In this document: positions 24,101 through 36,887 of the stretch, one piece after another | How the letters are laid out: each line of letters starts with the position of its first letter | Position numbering within the stretch: position 1 is the first letter of the stretch | Assembly (NCBI RefSeq): GCF_027579695.1 | Contig: NC_083590.1 | Span: 16,879,446 to 16,943,445, forward strand | From: Neoarius graeffei | Lineage: Eukaryota > Chordata > Actinopteri > Siluriformes > Ariidae | Direction: 5' to 3' | DNA: 64,000 nt | The notes under the pieces: generated by a model | Databases searched by the model: none | What the model saw: only the letters and a program-made list of their open reading frames with translations | What the model was told of the DNA's origin: nothing | Made by a program: the position numbers and the translations under genes

Positions 24101-25914
24101 TAAAGTTATAGCCCTTTGAAAACCCATGACCTTGGGTTTGACCTTTCAAGGTCACTCAAGGTCAAAAATCATGGTGCCAAATGAAAGCCCATATGACACT
24201 TCCTATAAGTTAATAATGGTAAATATCTGTTTACCATCAATTGTTTTCAAATTATAGCCCTCTGAAAATCTGTGACCTTGAGTTTGACCTTTCGTGGTCA
24301 ATCAAGGTCAAAGGTCATGGTGCCAAATGAAAGGCCATAAGGGAGTTCCTATATGCTCATAATAGTAAGCATCTGTCTATCGGTAACCGTTTTTGAGTTA
24401 TAATTGAAAATATGTTATTTTGACCGAAAGGTTGACCTTCCCGGTGACCTTGACCTTCACCTTGACCCAATTACTCCCAAAATGTAATCAGGTCATCTAC
24501 AGATCATTGCCCACCTACTCTGAAAATTTGAAGTCAATCAGTGCAACCGTCTAGACGCTAGATTGTTAACAGACACACAAACAAACAAACCGCACTGATT
24601 ACAATCCCTCACCCTGCTGACTCCGTCGTGAGCGACGTAACAACAAGAGGCACATTACGTTTCTTTTTTTTGGAGGAAAAAATGGCAGAACGTTCTGCAG
24701 GGCGTCTGGTAGAGCTTAGCGAGATTAGAGTACATCAGGATTGCTATCTTGCAAGACAAAGACACAAGAAAAGAGTCAAAAGGGCTTCACAACCTCAAAC
24801 CAGAAAAAGTTGGGACGGTATAGAAAATGCAAATAGAACAAGAAAGCAGCGATTTCTAAATTGACTTTGACTTGTATGTCGTCACAGACAGAACGAACCC
24901 AAGACATTTTGTGTTTTGTTGGTCAACTTCATTTCATTTGTTAATATACATCCATTCCTGCATTTACGGGGTTTGTAGTTTTATGCAGGTGCAAGCAAGC
25001 TGTTGGATATGAAGCTCACAGGACAAAGAAAGAAAAAGAAAGAAAAACCACACGAGTATACAGTGCTGTTTGATGCATTTACGTCATTTATTCGTGCATC
25101 CTTAGTAACTGCCTGGTCAGGGTTGTTTATATTTTGGGAAATGGAACCGATTCGGGGTGGGTTTCCCAAAAGCATCGTAGTGCAAAGATCATCATTAAAT
25201 GGTAGAGCGAGCATCACAATGAACACTCTCTCTCTCCTAGTTAAGATGCTCTTAGCGTTAAGAGGCTTTTGGGGGGAAACCCACCCTAGATTTGTTTGAA
25301 AATATTGTGAGCAGTTACAATAAAAAAAAAAAAAAAAGTATTCGTTGATGCCAACTGGAGTGATGTAGCTGAGGTTGAGGAAGTGTCAGAGGCAGAATTC
25401 ACACACCTGATGTTTTTTACATTGAGTTTTTACGCAGTGTTTTGCAACGGCATCGTACTTGGGTTCATATTTGATTTGTAAAAAGAAAGAAATAAGTCTT
25501 CAGGATTAGGCCACGCCCACTTCAGGTTTAAATATGAATATAGAGATGGATATTTGCAGCGCTAAACGGATGCAAATACAGATAGCCCAGTCTATACGGT
25601 ATGTAAGGGTGAGTAAAATGAAAACATTATTTTTTTAATAAGCATTGTTTCCTGCAAGTATGTGTCACAAAAGTGTATCCTATTTCTACGTAACGTCTTT
25701 TTTGTTTAATGCAAGTGTTGTAGCAGTTAACGATTGTCTGGATTCCTCTAGAAGAATTTTGACTGTATTTTCTGTTGCAACCAGCTGGATCAGGATAACG
25801 ATGACGTGTGCTTCATCTGTAACTCAGCTGGAAATCTGGTGTTATGTGACGAGTGCCCACGAGCTTTCCATCATCAGTGTCATTTACCAGTGCTACAGGA
25901 AACAACTCTCGGGT

Positions 25915-25960
<46 letters not shown>

Positions 25961-27812
25961 ATCAAAAATTTAAATAATGCAAAAACTCAGGCTTTCAACC
26001 AATAGGTGTGTGTGGGTGTGTGCAGGGGCGATTGGATGTGCACTTTCTGTGTGTTAAAGTCGAACCAGGGATTGTGGATTCGCATGACCAATGAAGGCGT
26101 TCTGAACAGTCTTATTTCCGGAAAAATGATGGTATATACACACACACACACACATACACACACAGATAATACACAGAGCTCTGTTTCTGATTACGTGTCT
26201 ATCTTCTTTCGTCAGCATTGCGAGTATTTGCTGTTGCATTTGTATAAGGCGGACGCACTGCGTGTCTTTACTCAAGATCCCACTTCCACAGTAAGCTTTT
26301 TTTTCCCACATTATTTTCACATTCCCCATATTTTTCTCGATCTACAGTCCTGTGCGAAAGTCTTTGGCACATGTAAAGAAATGCTGACAACCAAAAACGG
26401 CTTAAATGAAATGTTTAAAAAAAAACAACATAAACAGCGGTAAGCCATAACGAGGCCGTCAATAGCAGCGTATCTCACTCCGGCCCTGTCGAGTCCAGAA
26501 GGAACGATCTAAAGATAAATGTTGGAAGCTATATAGAAGCGATATCCACTCTAGGAATACCGGCCTGTTTACCGGAAAGAATCCAAAACGGCAAGGAATT
26601 GACCGAGAAGAAGTGATTTTTGTTGAACTGCTCATTAAGGCTTAATTAGTCCATAATTTTATTAATAATTGTAATGAAGTAAATCTGTGTAGAAGTTCTG
26701 TGCACCCTAGGTTCCCCACCTTCATGCCAGAAAGAATCAAAATCAGTGAAGAACTGAGGGAGAAGAAGCGATTTGTGTGGAAACTGCTCGTTAGGGATTG
26801 ATTAATTAGTGCATATCTTCATTATTAATAGCAATTATGCAAATTTGGGTGGAAGCTATATATATATATATATGCACCCCAGGTAGACCGACCTTCCTGC
26901 CAAAAAGAATAAAAATCAGTGAAGAATTGAGACAGGAGGAATGATTTTCGTGAAACGTGGACGACACCGGACGGACGACGGACAACACGAGGGCATAAAC
27001 TCATCACCTGTCGGCCGGACTCATCACCCGGCTGACAGGTGATGAGTTTATGCCCTCATGTGTTGAGGTGTGAGATGACCTTTTGCTTAAAAAAAAAAAC
27101 TAGTAGTCTGAGGTCCAGTGAGTGCAGTTTGATAAGGAAATGAGCTGTAGGTTTTACTGAGCATCTTCCAGAACCAGCCACAGTTCTTCTGGACACTTCT
27201 TCATTTATTTTGCACCAAAACCCAGTAGCCTTCATTATGTTTTGCTTTGTTTTTTTTATCTCAAAAGCGCTCTCTCTTACTTAATATATAATATGCTGCT
27301 CAGACATATTACAAACATTTTTTTCCATTAACATTTAATTTTGTGCCGGAAAATGAAATGAACGTTTGGAACTCGAAAATGTTTTTGTAATGTTTTGACT
27401 CGATAATGTAGAATTCCTAAAATGGAAATCTATAACAAAGTTTGTATGGGTGGTGCCAAGACTTTTACACAGTACTGTATTTCTCACAGATTTCTGACAG
27501 GCTCTGGAGTCGAGGCAGTGTTTATACCCATTATTCAGTAACACATCTGTCGTGCTTGAATCGCAACACAGAATTTCATCCATGCTATACAAAATGGCGT
27601 GCTGTCAGTTATGTAATGAGTATATTGCGTAATCCTGATGAACCTATGTCCTTGTCCAGGTGCCGAAGTACACCAGGGTGATCTCCAAGCCCATGTGGCT
27701 GGACCGGGTGAAGACCAAACTGCAGAACAAGGAGTATAAGACAGTGAGGGAGTTCGTGAATGACGTCAGGCTCATTTTTCAGAACTGCCACATTTTCAAC
27801 AAGGTGACACAG

Positions 27813-27845
<33 letters not shown>

Positions 27846-30800
27846 CGTACAGTAGAAGCATTTCTATAACGCTGGAGTTGTTTATATTCAGAACGGACTC
27901 AAGTTAGAATGTACAGAATTGTCCTCAGTTCGGACTCCGACAGATCGTTTCTATCGAAGGGTTTGGAAGATTTTGTAAAAGTAGAAACTCGTATTTCAGT
28001 CTCGGTTCCTGGAAGCGTTGTTGTACATCACAGGGGTGTAAATCTCAGGCTTACACATGACATGACATGATACAATTTAAATTCTTGAGGCAGTGATTCA
28101 ATATTTGATGATACCACACTAAATATACACGATATATCCAAATGTTTGTGCACCCCTGCCCATCACACCCATATGTCCAGGTGATGAGTTTATGCCACCA
28201 TCTGTCCTGCGTCATCTACATTTCACGAAAATCGCTTCTTCTGTCTCAGTTCTTCACTGATTTTTACTCTTTTTGGCAGGAAGGTCGGTCTGCCTGGGGT
28301 GCATATACGTAGCTTCGACTCAAATTTGCATAACTGCAATTAATAATGAAGATATATATATTATTTACCAGCTTAAGGTCGGTCCGTATCGTGAAATACT
28401 GTGACCTCAGCCTTGAAAATACTGACCTCGGCCTCTACTTTCAAGCCCTCGGTCACGGTATTTCACGATATGGACTGACCTTAAGCTGGTAAATAATATA
28501 TTTATTTTTTCCTTTACCAAATTCTAATAGAAAATGAGAGCGCCCGAAAGGGAAACCATAGTTAGAACAAACCTTCTACAAGCTTGTCAAAAACACGCCC
28601 TGGCTGCTTGTGGACAGTTTCCCTTCGCGAAAACCTTGACCAACTGCCGTTTACGGGCCACAAGGACTTCTCTTGACTTGTTGAACTCAGGGTCCGTGAA
28701 AATATTTAGTTTCAAGCCGGACTGATTCAGACAGCGCTGGATACTCCTCTGGAAAGATGTGAGCGAGGACGGCTCGTACACATCGCCATTTTTCTTTCTT
28801 GCAGACATGAAAAAGTTGCACAGCAACATGTTTAGTTCTTCGCCAGGTACGTCTTCCACCTTTCGACCTTCATTTAGGTTCCGACAGAACTTCCCAAAGA
28901 CATTGAGGTCATAGGTCGTCTTTTTTGTTGTATTTTCTGCCCTTTGTTCCTCAGTAAACTGCTGGATTTGCTTGGCGTTAGCAACAGTTAGAGGTTTTTA
29001 GCTTTCTCCTGAAATGTTTTCTTTTATTTCGTCTTCCTCAGGGGAGTAAAACTCGCTTTCGCTGTGAACACTGTCGTTATCGCCGTCCATGCTGTAAAAT
29101 TAATGCTATTCTCCTGAGAAATGTGAAAATAAATGTTGACAAAAAATTGCTACTATGTTTGTTGTTGTTGTGAACAAGTGAGTCAACAAAGGTCCGTAAC
29201 CGGGGTTCGTATCGTAGGATTCCGGACCACTCGCAAGTCAATCAGAGCTGACGATTTGATGGAAACCGGACCACGAAAAAAATGAGTAATTAATCAATCC
29301 CTAATGAGCAGTTTCCACACAAATCGCTTCTTCTCCCTCAATTCTTCACCGATTTTGATTCTTTCTGGCATGAAGGTAGCGGAACCTAGGGTGCATAGAA
29401 CTTCTACACAGATTTACTTCATTACAATTATTAATGAAGTTAATAGTGGACTAAATAAGCCTTAACCTCCTAAGGCCCAAGCTGTTTTTTTACATGCATT
29501 TTTTATTTCTCTTTGCTATTTGGGCTTATTAGAACCTGATTAGAATAAAAACTAAGCATCATCTTTTGATAAGATGTACTTTTAGAGAAAAAGTATGTCC
29601 ACATATGTGGATTCTTGTTCCGAATTTCTAAAAAGTGCTGTCCACGCATGTGACCACTAAGCCCTAGGAGGTTAATGAGCAGTTCAACAGAAATCACTTC
29701 TTCTCAGTCAATTCCTCACCGTTTTGGATTCTTTCTGGTAAACAGGTCAGCATTCCTAAGATGGATATCGCTTGTGTATATCACTTGTATATAGTGTATA
29801 TAGCTTGTGTATATATTAGGGTTTTGCTGGGATTCAAACCCGGGTCGCTGGTGTGATAATCCAGCAAACCCCCACTAGGCCACCAGGGGGATGACTCAAG
29901 TACACAGGCGTGAGGCGAAGGTAGAGTATCAAAAAACAGTTTATTTACAATATTTACAATCTGATGGAAAAAAAAACAAAAAGAAAATCCAAAAGCTCAG
30001 AAGATAAACAAAAATAAAAATATCCAAAGGTTTCAAAGTCCAAAAACAAAAGGAAAGGCAAAATGCTGAACGCTCAGAAGATCAAAAAGTCCAAAGTCCA
30101 AAGAAAGCAAAAATATCAAAAACACAAGGGCACAGGCAAGACACGTGGGACAGAGGAAACTAGCACTAGACAACATAGCATAAAGACTCCGTGACAAGGG
30201 AACAAACAGAGGGGTATTTATACACAAACTAATTAAGGAACAGGGCGAGGCAGGAAACAGGCAATCAAGACAAACACAGTGGCGGCCTCTAAAGGCCAAA
30301 ACAAACATGACAAGATAAACATAACAGCGGCCTCTAGAGGCCAAAACAGTCCCAGTCCTAACAGGACCCCCCCCCCAGGAGCATCTCCTGACATTCCCAG
30401 GGCGATCCAGATGGGCCGAATGGAAGTCCCTACAAAGTCCTTTATCTAAAAGGTCCTGGGCGGGGACCCAACAGCGTTCCTCAGGGCCATAGCCCTCCCA
30501 GTCTACCAGATATTGAAGCCCGCTGGGGACCCGGCAGGAGTCAAGCAGGCGATGCACAGTGAACACAGTCAGACCCTGGAAGATACGGGGGGGTGGGGTA
30601 TTCCTAGGGTCAGGGGCATACGTGGACGTCAGTATGGGCCGCAACAGGGAAACATGGAATGTGGGGTTGATCCTCAGAGTCCGGGGCAACTGGAGCTGGT
30701 AGGCGACAGGGTTCACCCTGCGCACCACCTTGAAGGGGCCAATGTAGCAAGGAGCAAGCTTGCGGTTCTCCACCCACAGCGGAAGGTCCTTGGTGGACAG

Positions 30801-33800
30801 CCAAACCTGCTGCCCAGGGCGGAAAGCGTGGGCAGGTCTTTTATGGCGGTTGGCCTGAGTCTGGTTGGTTCTGGAGGTCTGGATGAGGGTCCTCCTGACC
30901 TTGCTCCAGGTCTTGCGACACCGTCTCACATATTGGTTGACCGAGGGCACCCCCGCGTCCTCCTCCTGGTCCGGGAACAGAGGTGGCTGGAACCCGAATT
31001 GGCACTGGAATGGCGACAGCTTGGTGGCCGATGACTGCAGGGTGTTGTGGGCGTACTCTGCCCATGGCAGCCAGGTGCTTCACAATTTCGGGTTATCCAT
31101 AGCCAGGCCTCACAGGGTGGTTTCCAGGTCCTGGTTGAGCCTCTACGTCTGGCCATTGGACTGTGGGTGGAACCCAGAGGAGAGGCTGGCAGTGGCTACG
31201 ATAAGCTTGCAAATCCCGTGCCACACTTGGGAGGAGAACTGGGGCCCCCGGTCAGAGACGATATCCTGTGGGAGACCAAAGACTCGGAAGACGTGATTGA
31301 ACATTAGTTTAGCTGTTTCAAGGGCAGAAGGGAGCTTGCACAGTGGTATAAAGCGGCAGGCCTTGGAGAATCTGTCAACTATGACCAAAATGACAGTGTT
31401 ACCTTGTGACTCAGGGAGACCCGTGATGAAGTCGACTGCCACGTGGGACCAGGGACGCTGGGGAATGGTCAGAGGATGCAGGAGGCCCTGGGGATGCTGT
31501 CATGGGTTCTTGCTTCTGGTGCACACCTCGCAGGAAAGGACGAATGACCTCACTTCCTTCTCCATGCTTGGCCACCAGAAGCGTCTTCTCAAAAAGTCCA
31601 GGGTCCTTCGAGCTCCCGGGTGGGCGGTGAGAGGGGACGAGTGACCCCACTGGAGAACCTTGGCCCAGGCTTGATGTGGGACGTACAAGAGGCCCGGTGG
31701 CCCCGTCCCAGGACCGGGGTCCTGGCGTTGGGCTCGTTGGACAGCCTCCTCAATACCCCAGCGGACAGGGGCTACAATCCGGGACACAGGGATAATAGGC
31801 CCAACTTCGCTCTCCCTGTTGGTGGGAGTGAACAGCCTGGAAAGCGCGTCAGGTTTGGTGTTTTTGGAGCCGGGGCAGTAGGATAGGGTAAAGTCGAACC
31901 AACTGAAAAACAAGGCCCACCTAGCCTGTCGTGGATTGAGTCTCTTTGCTTGCTGGAGGTACTCCAGGTTCTTGTGGTCCGTCCAGACCAAAAATGGATG
32001 TTGCGCTCCCTCCAGCCAGTGCCTCCACTCCTCAAGGGCCAGTTTAACTGCTAGCAGTTCTCGATCCCCCACGTCATACCGGGACTCCGCAGAACTCAGG
32101 TGGTGGGAGAAGTATGCGCAGGAGTGCAACCTTCCTTCCGAGCGTTGAGAGAGGACCGCGCCAACGCCGCTGTCCGAGGCGTCCACCTCGACGATGAAGG
32201 GTTGCGAAGGGTCCGGGAGGACCAGAATGGGTGCCGTGCAGAAGCGGTGTTTGAGGTCTTTGAACGCCTTTTCCGCCTGAGGAGACCAGACATACGATCC
32301 ACCTGTCCCTTTGGTGAGGTCCGATATGGGCGCTGCTACAGAACTAAAGTTCCTGATAAACTTGGGGTAGAAGTTAGCAAATCCTAAGAACCGCTGAACC
32401 TCTTTGACGGACTTGGGGGTGGGCCAGTCCCAGACGGCCAGGGTCTTGGCTGGATCCATCTGGAGTTGGCCTGTCCGTACAATAAAACCCAGAAAGGAGA
32501 CCTCGGGAACATGAAATTCGCATTTCTGGGCCTTAGCGAACAGATTGTTCTGTAGCAGCCTCTGGAGAACCTGGCGGACATGGTGGCGGTGCTCCTGCAT
32601 GGTCTTGGAAAAGATTAGAATGTCGTCGAGGTAGACAAAAACGTACTGGTTAATCATGTCCCTCAAGACGTCGTTGATTAGTGCCTGAAAAATAGCTGGT
32701 GCATTGGTGAGTCCGAAGGGCATCACCTGGTACTCGTAGTGCCCAGACAGGGTGTTAAAGGCAGTCTTCCACTCATCTCCCTGTCGGATACGGATGAGGT
32801 GGTATGCGTTCCGTAAGTCCAATTTGGTGAAGACAGTGGCGCCTTGGAGCAGATCGAACGCTGTGGACATCAGCGGAAAGGGATAGCGGTTGCGTACAGT
32901 GATCTTGTTCAGACCCCTGTAATCAATACATGGCCGGGGCCCCCTATCCTTCTTGCCGACAAAGAAGAAGCTGGCACCAGCGGGTGAGGTGGAGGGTCGA
33001 ATGAACCCAGAGGCCAAGGCATCCTTGATGTACTCCTCCATGGCCTTGCATTCTGGCTGAGAGAGGGAAAACAGTCTGCCACGAGGAGGGGTAGTCCCAG
33101 GGAGCAAGTCGATGGCACAGTCGTAGGCACGGTGCGGAGGAAGAACGGCGGCCCTGCTCTTGCTGAAAACTTCCTTGAGATCCCAGTACTCTGTGGGAAC
33201 TTGAGAACTTGGTGAGATCAGGAGGCTCGGCAGGAGACACAGGAGAGCTAGAGAGCAGACAAGAGGCATAGCAAGCCGGACCCCACTCCACAACCTGGCT
33301 AGTGACCCAGTCTATACGAGGGTTGTGGCGGGTAAGCCAAGGAAGACCTAGAATAACTGGGAACTCTGGTGAAGGAATCAGGTGCAGGGATATTTCTTCC
33401 TTGTGACCTTGAGACTGGAGGAAGACTGGAGAAGTTACTTGGGTGACTCTTCCATCACCTAAGGCTTGGCCATCCAGGGCAGACACAGACTGTGGGACTT
33501 CAAGAGGTGCAGTCAGGACATTGATACTTTGGGTGAAGTGAACATCCATAAAGTTTCCAGCCGCCCCGGAGTCTAACAAGGCCTGACAAGAGTGGATGGA
33601 CTCACCCCAGGAGATGGAGACCAGGATGTAGACTCCTTGGCCAGGGAGTTCAGGAGAGAGGGTAGGCCCCGTCACAACCCTCCCTCGGCTGGACGGGGCA
33701 GTCCTTTTCCCGAGAGCTCGGGACAAGATGCTCGGAAATGGCCAGGCTTGCCACAGTAGATGCAGCACTTGTCCCTCCTTCTGCGCTCCCTCTCAGCTGC

Positions 33801-36754
33801 GGAGAGACGAGTACGGCCAACTTGCATGGGCTCTGAACAGTCACTGGAGGAGGTAGACAGGCTCCAGGTCGAGGCAGTGAGGCCGGGGAAGCTCAGGACT
33901 TGGCGGCGCTCTCTAATCCTGTTGTCAAGACGAGTAGAATGTGAGATCAGAGTTTCGAGGCCACTTGGGCATCCGATAGAGGCCAGGCCGTCTTTGATGG
34001 GGTCAGACAAACCATGGTGAAAGGCTGAAACCAGGGCTGCTTCGTTCCATCCGCTGACTGCTGCGAGCGTCCGGAATGCGATGGCGTAGTTCGCGACGCT
34101 TCCTTCTTGCCGGATGGACATGAGCTTCCTGGCTGCGTCTTTACTGGTGTCTGCCTGATCGAAGACATGAAGCATCTCCTCCATAAACAACTTGAAATCA
34201 GAGCACTCGGGTCCCTGTCTCTGCCAAATGGCCGTTGCCCAAGCTCGTGCCTTACCAGCTAACAAGGTTATCATAAAGGCAATCTTGCGGCGATCCGTAG
34301 TGTAGGTGGTAGGCTGAAGCTTAAAGGTGAGTTGGCACTGGGTAAGGAACTCCCGGCACTCACCGTGCTTGCCGTCATACCTCTGAGGTGCAGGAAGGCT
34401 GGGTTCGCGAGGTGAAGGAGACAGCGTGGCGGGAGGCACTGGAGCAGGAGCAGATGGTGGAGCAGGAGCTGGATCAGGGTGAGGAGAAGCGGGCAGAGGC
34501 ATCAGCTGTGCCAGGGTTTTCCCAATTTGCTGAAGCAGTACCTCATGGCAAGGGCCTCACGTTGGCTTGTAAGTGTTCGTGCATGAGTGTCCATGGTAGC
34601 TCCGAAGTGTGTTAAAGAAGCCATAATTCCCTGAAGGTTAGCCGGGTAGACCGTTGAAGACGCCTCTGCTGAGTCAGTCATGACGGAGTCTTTCTGTTAG
34701 GGTTTTGCTGGGATTCGAATCCAGGTCACTGGTGTGATAATCCAGCAAACTCCCACTAGGCCACCAGGGGGATGACTCAAGTGCAGAGGCGTGAGGCGAA
34801 GGTAGAGTATCAAAAAACAGTTTATTTACAATATTTACAATCCGATGGAAAAAAAATAAAAAGAAAATCGAAAAGCTCAGAAGATAAACAAAAATAAAAA
34901 TATCCAAAGGTTTCAAAGTCCAAAAACAAAAGGAAAGGCAAAATGCTGAACGCTCAGAAGATCAAAAAGTCCAAAGTCCAAAGAAAGCAAAAATATCAAA
35001 AACATAAGGGCACAGGCAAGATACATGGGACAGAGGAAACTAGCACTAGATGACATAGCATAAAGACTCCGTGACAAGGGAACAAACAGAGGGGTATTTA
35101 TACACAAACTAATTAAGGAACAGGGCGAGGCAGGAAACAGGCAATCAAGACAAACACAGTGGCGGCCTCTAGAGGCCAAAACAAACATGACAAGATAAAC
35201 ATAACAGCGGCCTCTAGAGGCCAAAACAGTCCCAGTCCTAACAGTATAGTGTATATAGCTTGCGATATTTATTGCGCGCTTTAGATTGTTCCTTCTGGAC
35301 TAGATGGGGCCGGAGTGAGCTACGCCGTCACTGATGGTCTCGTTCAACATCGCATTCCAGATTTATTCCCTCATTGCTGTTATAATAACCTCCACTCCTG
35401 GGTGTGGCTGAGGGGATTTGTGTTCATTCAGTTCAGCTATAAGAGTGTATGTGAGATCACGTCCCGATATTGGGATGTTGAAGAGGCTCCAGTTCATCCG
35501 AAAGGTGTTCAGTTCAGGTGGGGTTGAGTTCAGTCAGGGCTCTGTACAGGACACTCGAGTTCTTCCACTCCAACCTTCCCACACCAGGTCTTCATGGAGC
35601 TCGTTTTGCGCACAGGAGCATCGTCATTCACGCTGGAACAGCTTTGCGCTTCTTAGTTCCAGTGAAGAGAAAGTTAACGCTGCAGCTTTCTACAGCTTTA
35701 CAAAGACTTCTGACAACTGTGTGCCTTTAAGTTTGTTGTGAGAGTTTGGGGAAGAGCTACGTATGAGTGTGACGGTGAGGAGTCCACAGACGATTGGCTG
35801 TATGGTGTGTGATGTGATGTAGTGTCCATCAGTGTGGGACCAGCTCTGTTCACAACTTTGCGGAGGCTAAATGTTAATTAGTGAATGATGATAACGTAGA
35901 GCTGGACTTTTTACTAAAACCCCCTCAGTGTTCTGGCCGAATCAACTGGCAAACCGATTGAAACTTTTTTTAACACGCCAGCTTTCTGAACTTTTTTGAA
36001 AATAAACATAATTGTTTTTTTTATCAATCTAATTGTTGCCTTTTACAATTTTTACACCAGTAGTTTAAAGTCAAGGAAACTTCATTACTTTCTCTCTCTC
36101 TCTCTCTCTCTCTCTCCCCCCTCTCTCTCTCTCATTCTGTTCTCTGTCTCTCTTTCCCCTCTCTCTCCCTCTCTCAATCTGTCCTCTCTCACTTGCTCAT
36201 CTCTCTCCTCTCTCTCTCTTGCTCCTCTCTCTCTCTCTCTCTCTCTTTCCTCTGTCTCTCTCTGTCATTCTGTCCTTTCTCTCTCTCTCATTCTGTTCTC
36301 TGTCTCTCATATTCTGTCCTCTCTCTCTCTCACTCTTTCCTCTCTCTTTCTGTCTCTCTCTGTCATTCTGTCCTCTCTCTCATACTTTGTCCTTTCTCTC
36401 GCTCGCTTCTCTCTCTCTCTCTCCCTCTCTCTCATTCTGTCCTCTCTCCCTCTCTCTCATTCTGTCCTCTCTCTCTCTCTCTCTCTCTCATTCTGTCCTC
36501 TCTCTCTCTCTCCATCTCTCTTATTCTGTCCTCTCTCTCTCTCCCTCTCTCTCCATCTCTCTCATTCTGTTCTCTCTCTCTCTCTCTCTCTCTCATTCTG
36601 TCCTCTCTCTCTCTCTCTCCATCTCTCTCATTCTGTTCTCTCTCTCTCTTTCCTCTCTCTCTCTCTCATTTTGTCCTCTCTCTCATTCTGTCCTCTCTCT
36701 CTCTTTCCTTTCTCTCATTCTGTGTTCTCTCTCATTCTCTTTCTCTCTCATTCT

Positions 36755-36813
<59 letters not shown>

Positions 36814-36849
36814 GTCCTCTTTCTCTCTCATTCTGTCCTCTCTCTCTTT

Positions 36850-36887
<38 letters not shown>

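Larger units (their letters stand above)
26345..27477. mobile_element. Tc1-type MITE, split by a nested repeat block
   Basis: CAGTCCTGTGCGAAAGTCTTTGGCAC (left end) and GTGCCAAGACTTTTACACAGTACTG (right end) are inverted, with TA outside at 26343-26344 and 27478-27479. The interior 26445-27060 belongs to a different repeat that also occurs inverted downstream. The right end stops about 180 bp before the bromodomain exon. Confidence 0.7.
29814..35243 (-). mobile_element. Complete Ty3/gypsy LTR retrotransposon (chromodomain, Tf1/sushi type), antisense in SP-like intron 13
   Basis: Two LTRs (29814-30363 and 34695-35243) flank 4.3 kb, with the 5-bp target duplication GTATA at 29809-29813 and 35244-35248. 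LTRs end TGTTAGG...CCTAACA; the left outer end is mutated to TATTAGG. Read on the minus strand the order is gag with CCHC knuckle, protease, RT (YLDD), RNase H, integrase, chromodomain. There is no env. Several frameshifts and stops make it inactive. The primer site matches its own LTR transcript start, as in Tf1/sushi elements. Confidence 0.93.

Noticed and set aside
24628-24864. ORF starting [17 protein letters not shown] as a small gene
   Set aside because: No homology recognised, overlaps a likely repeat, and lies between phase-compatible exons 9 and 10.
30513-34615. Plus-strand ORFs of 60-170 aa between 30513 and 34615
   Set aside because: They are antisense shadows of the minus-strand gypsy gag-pol.
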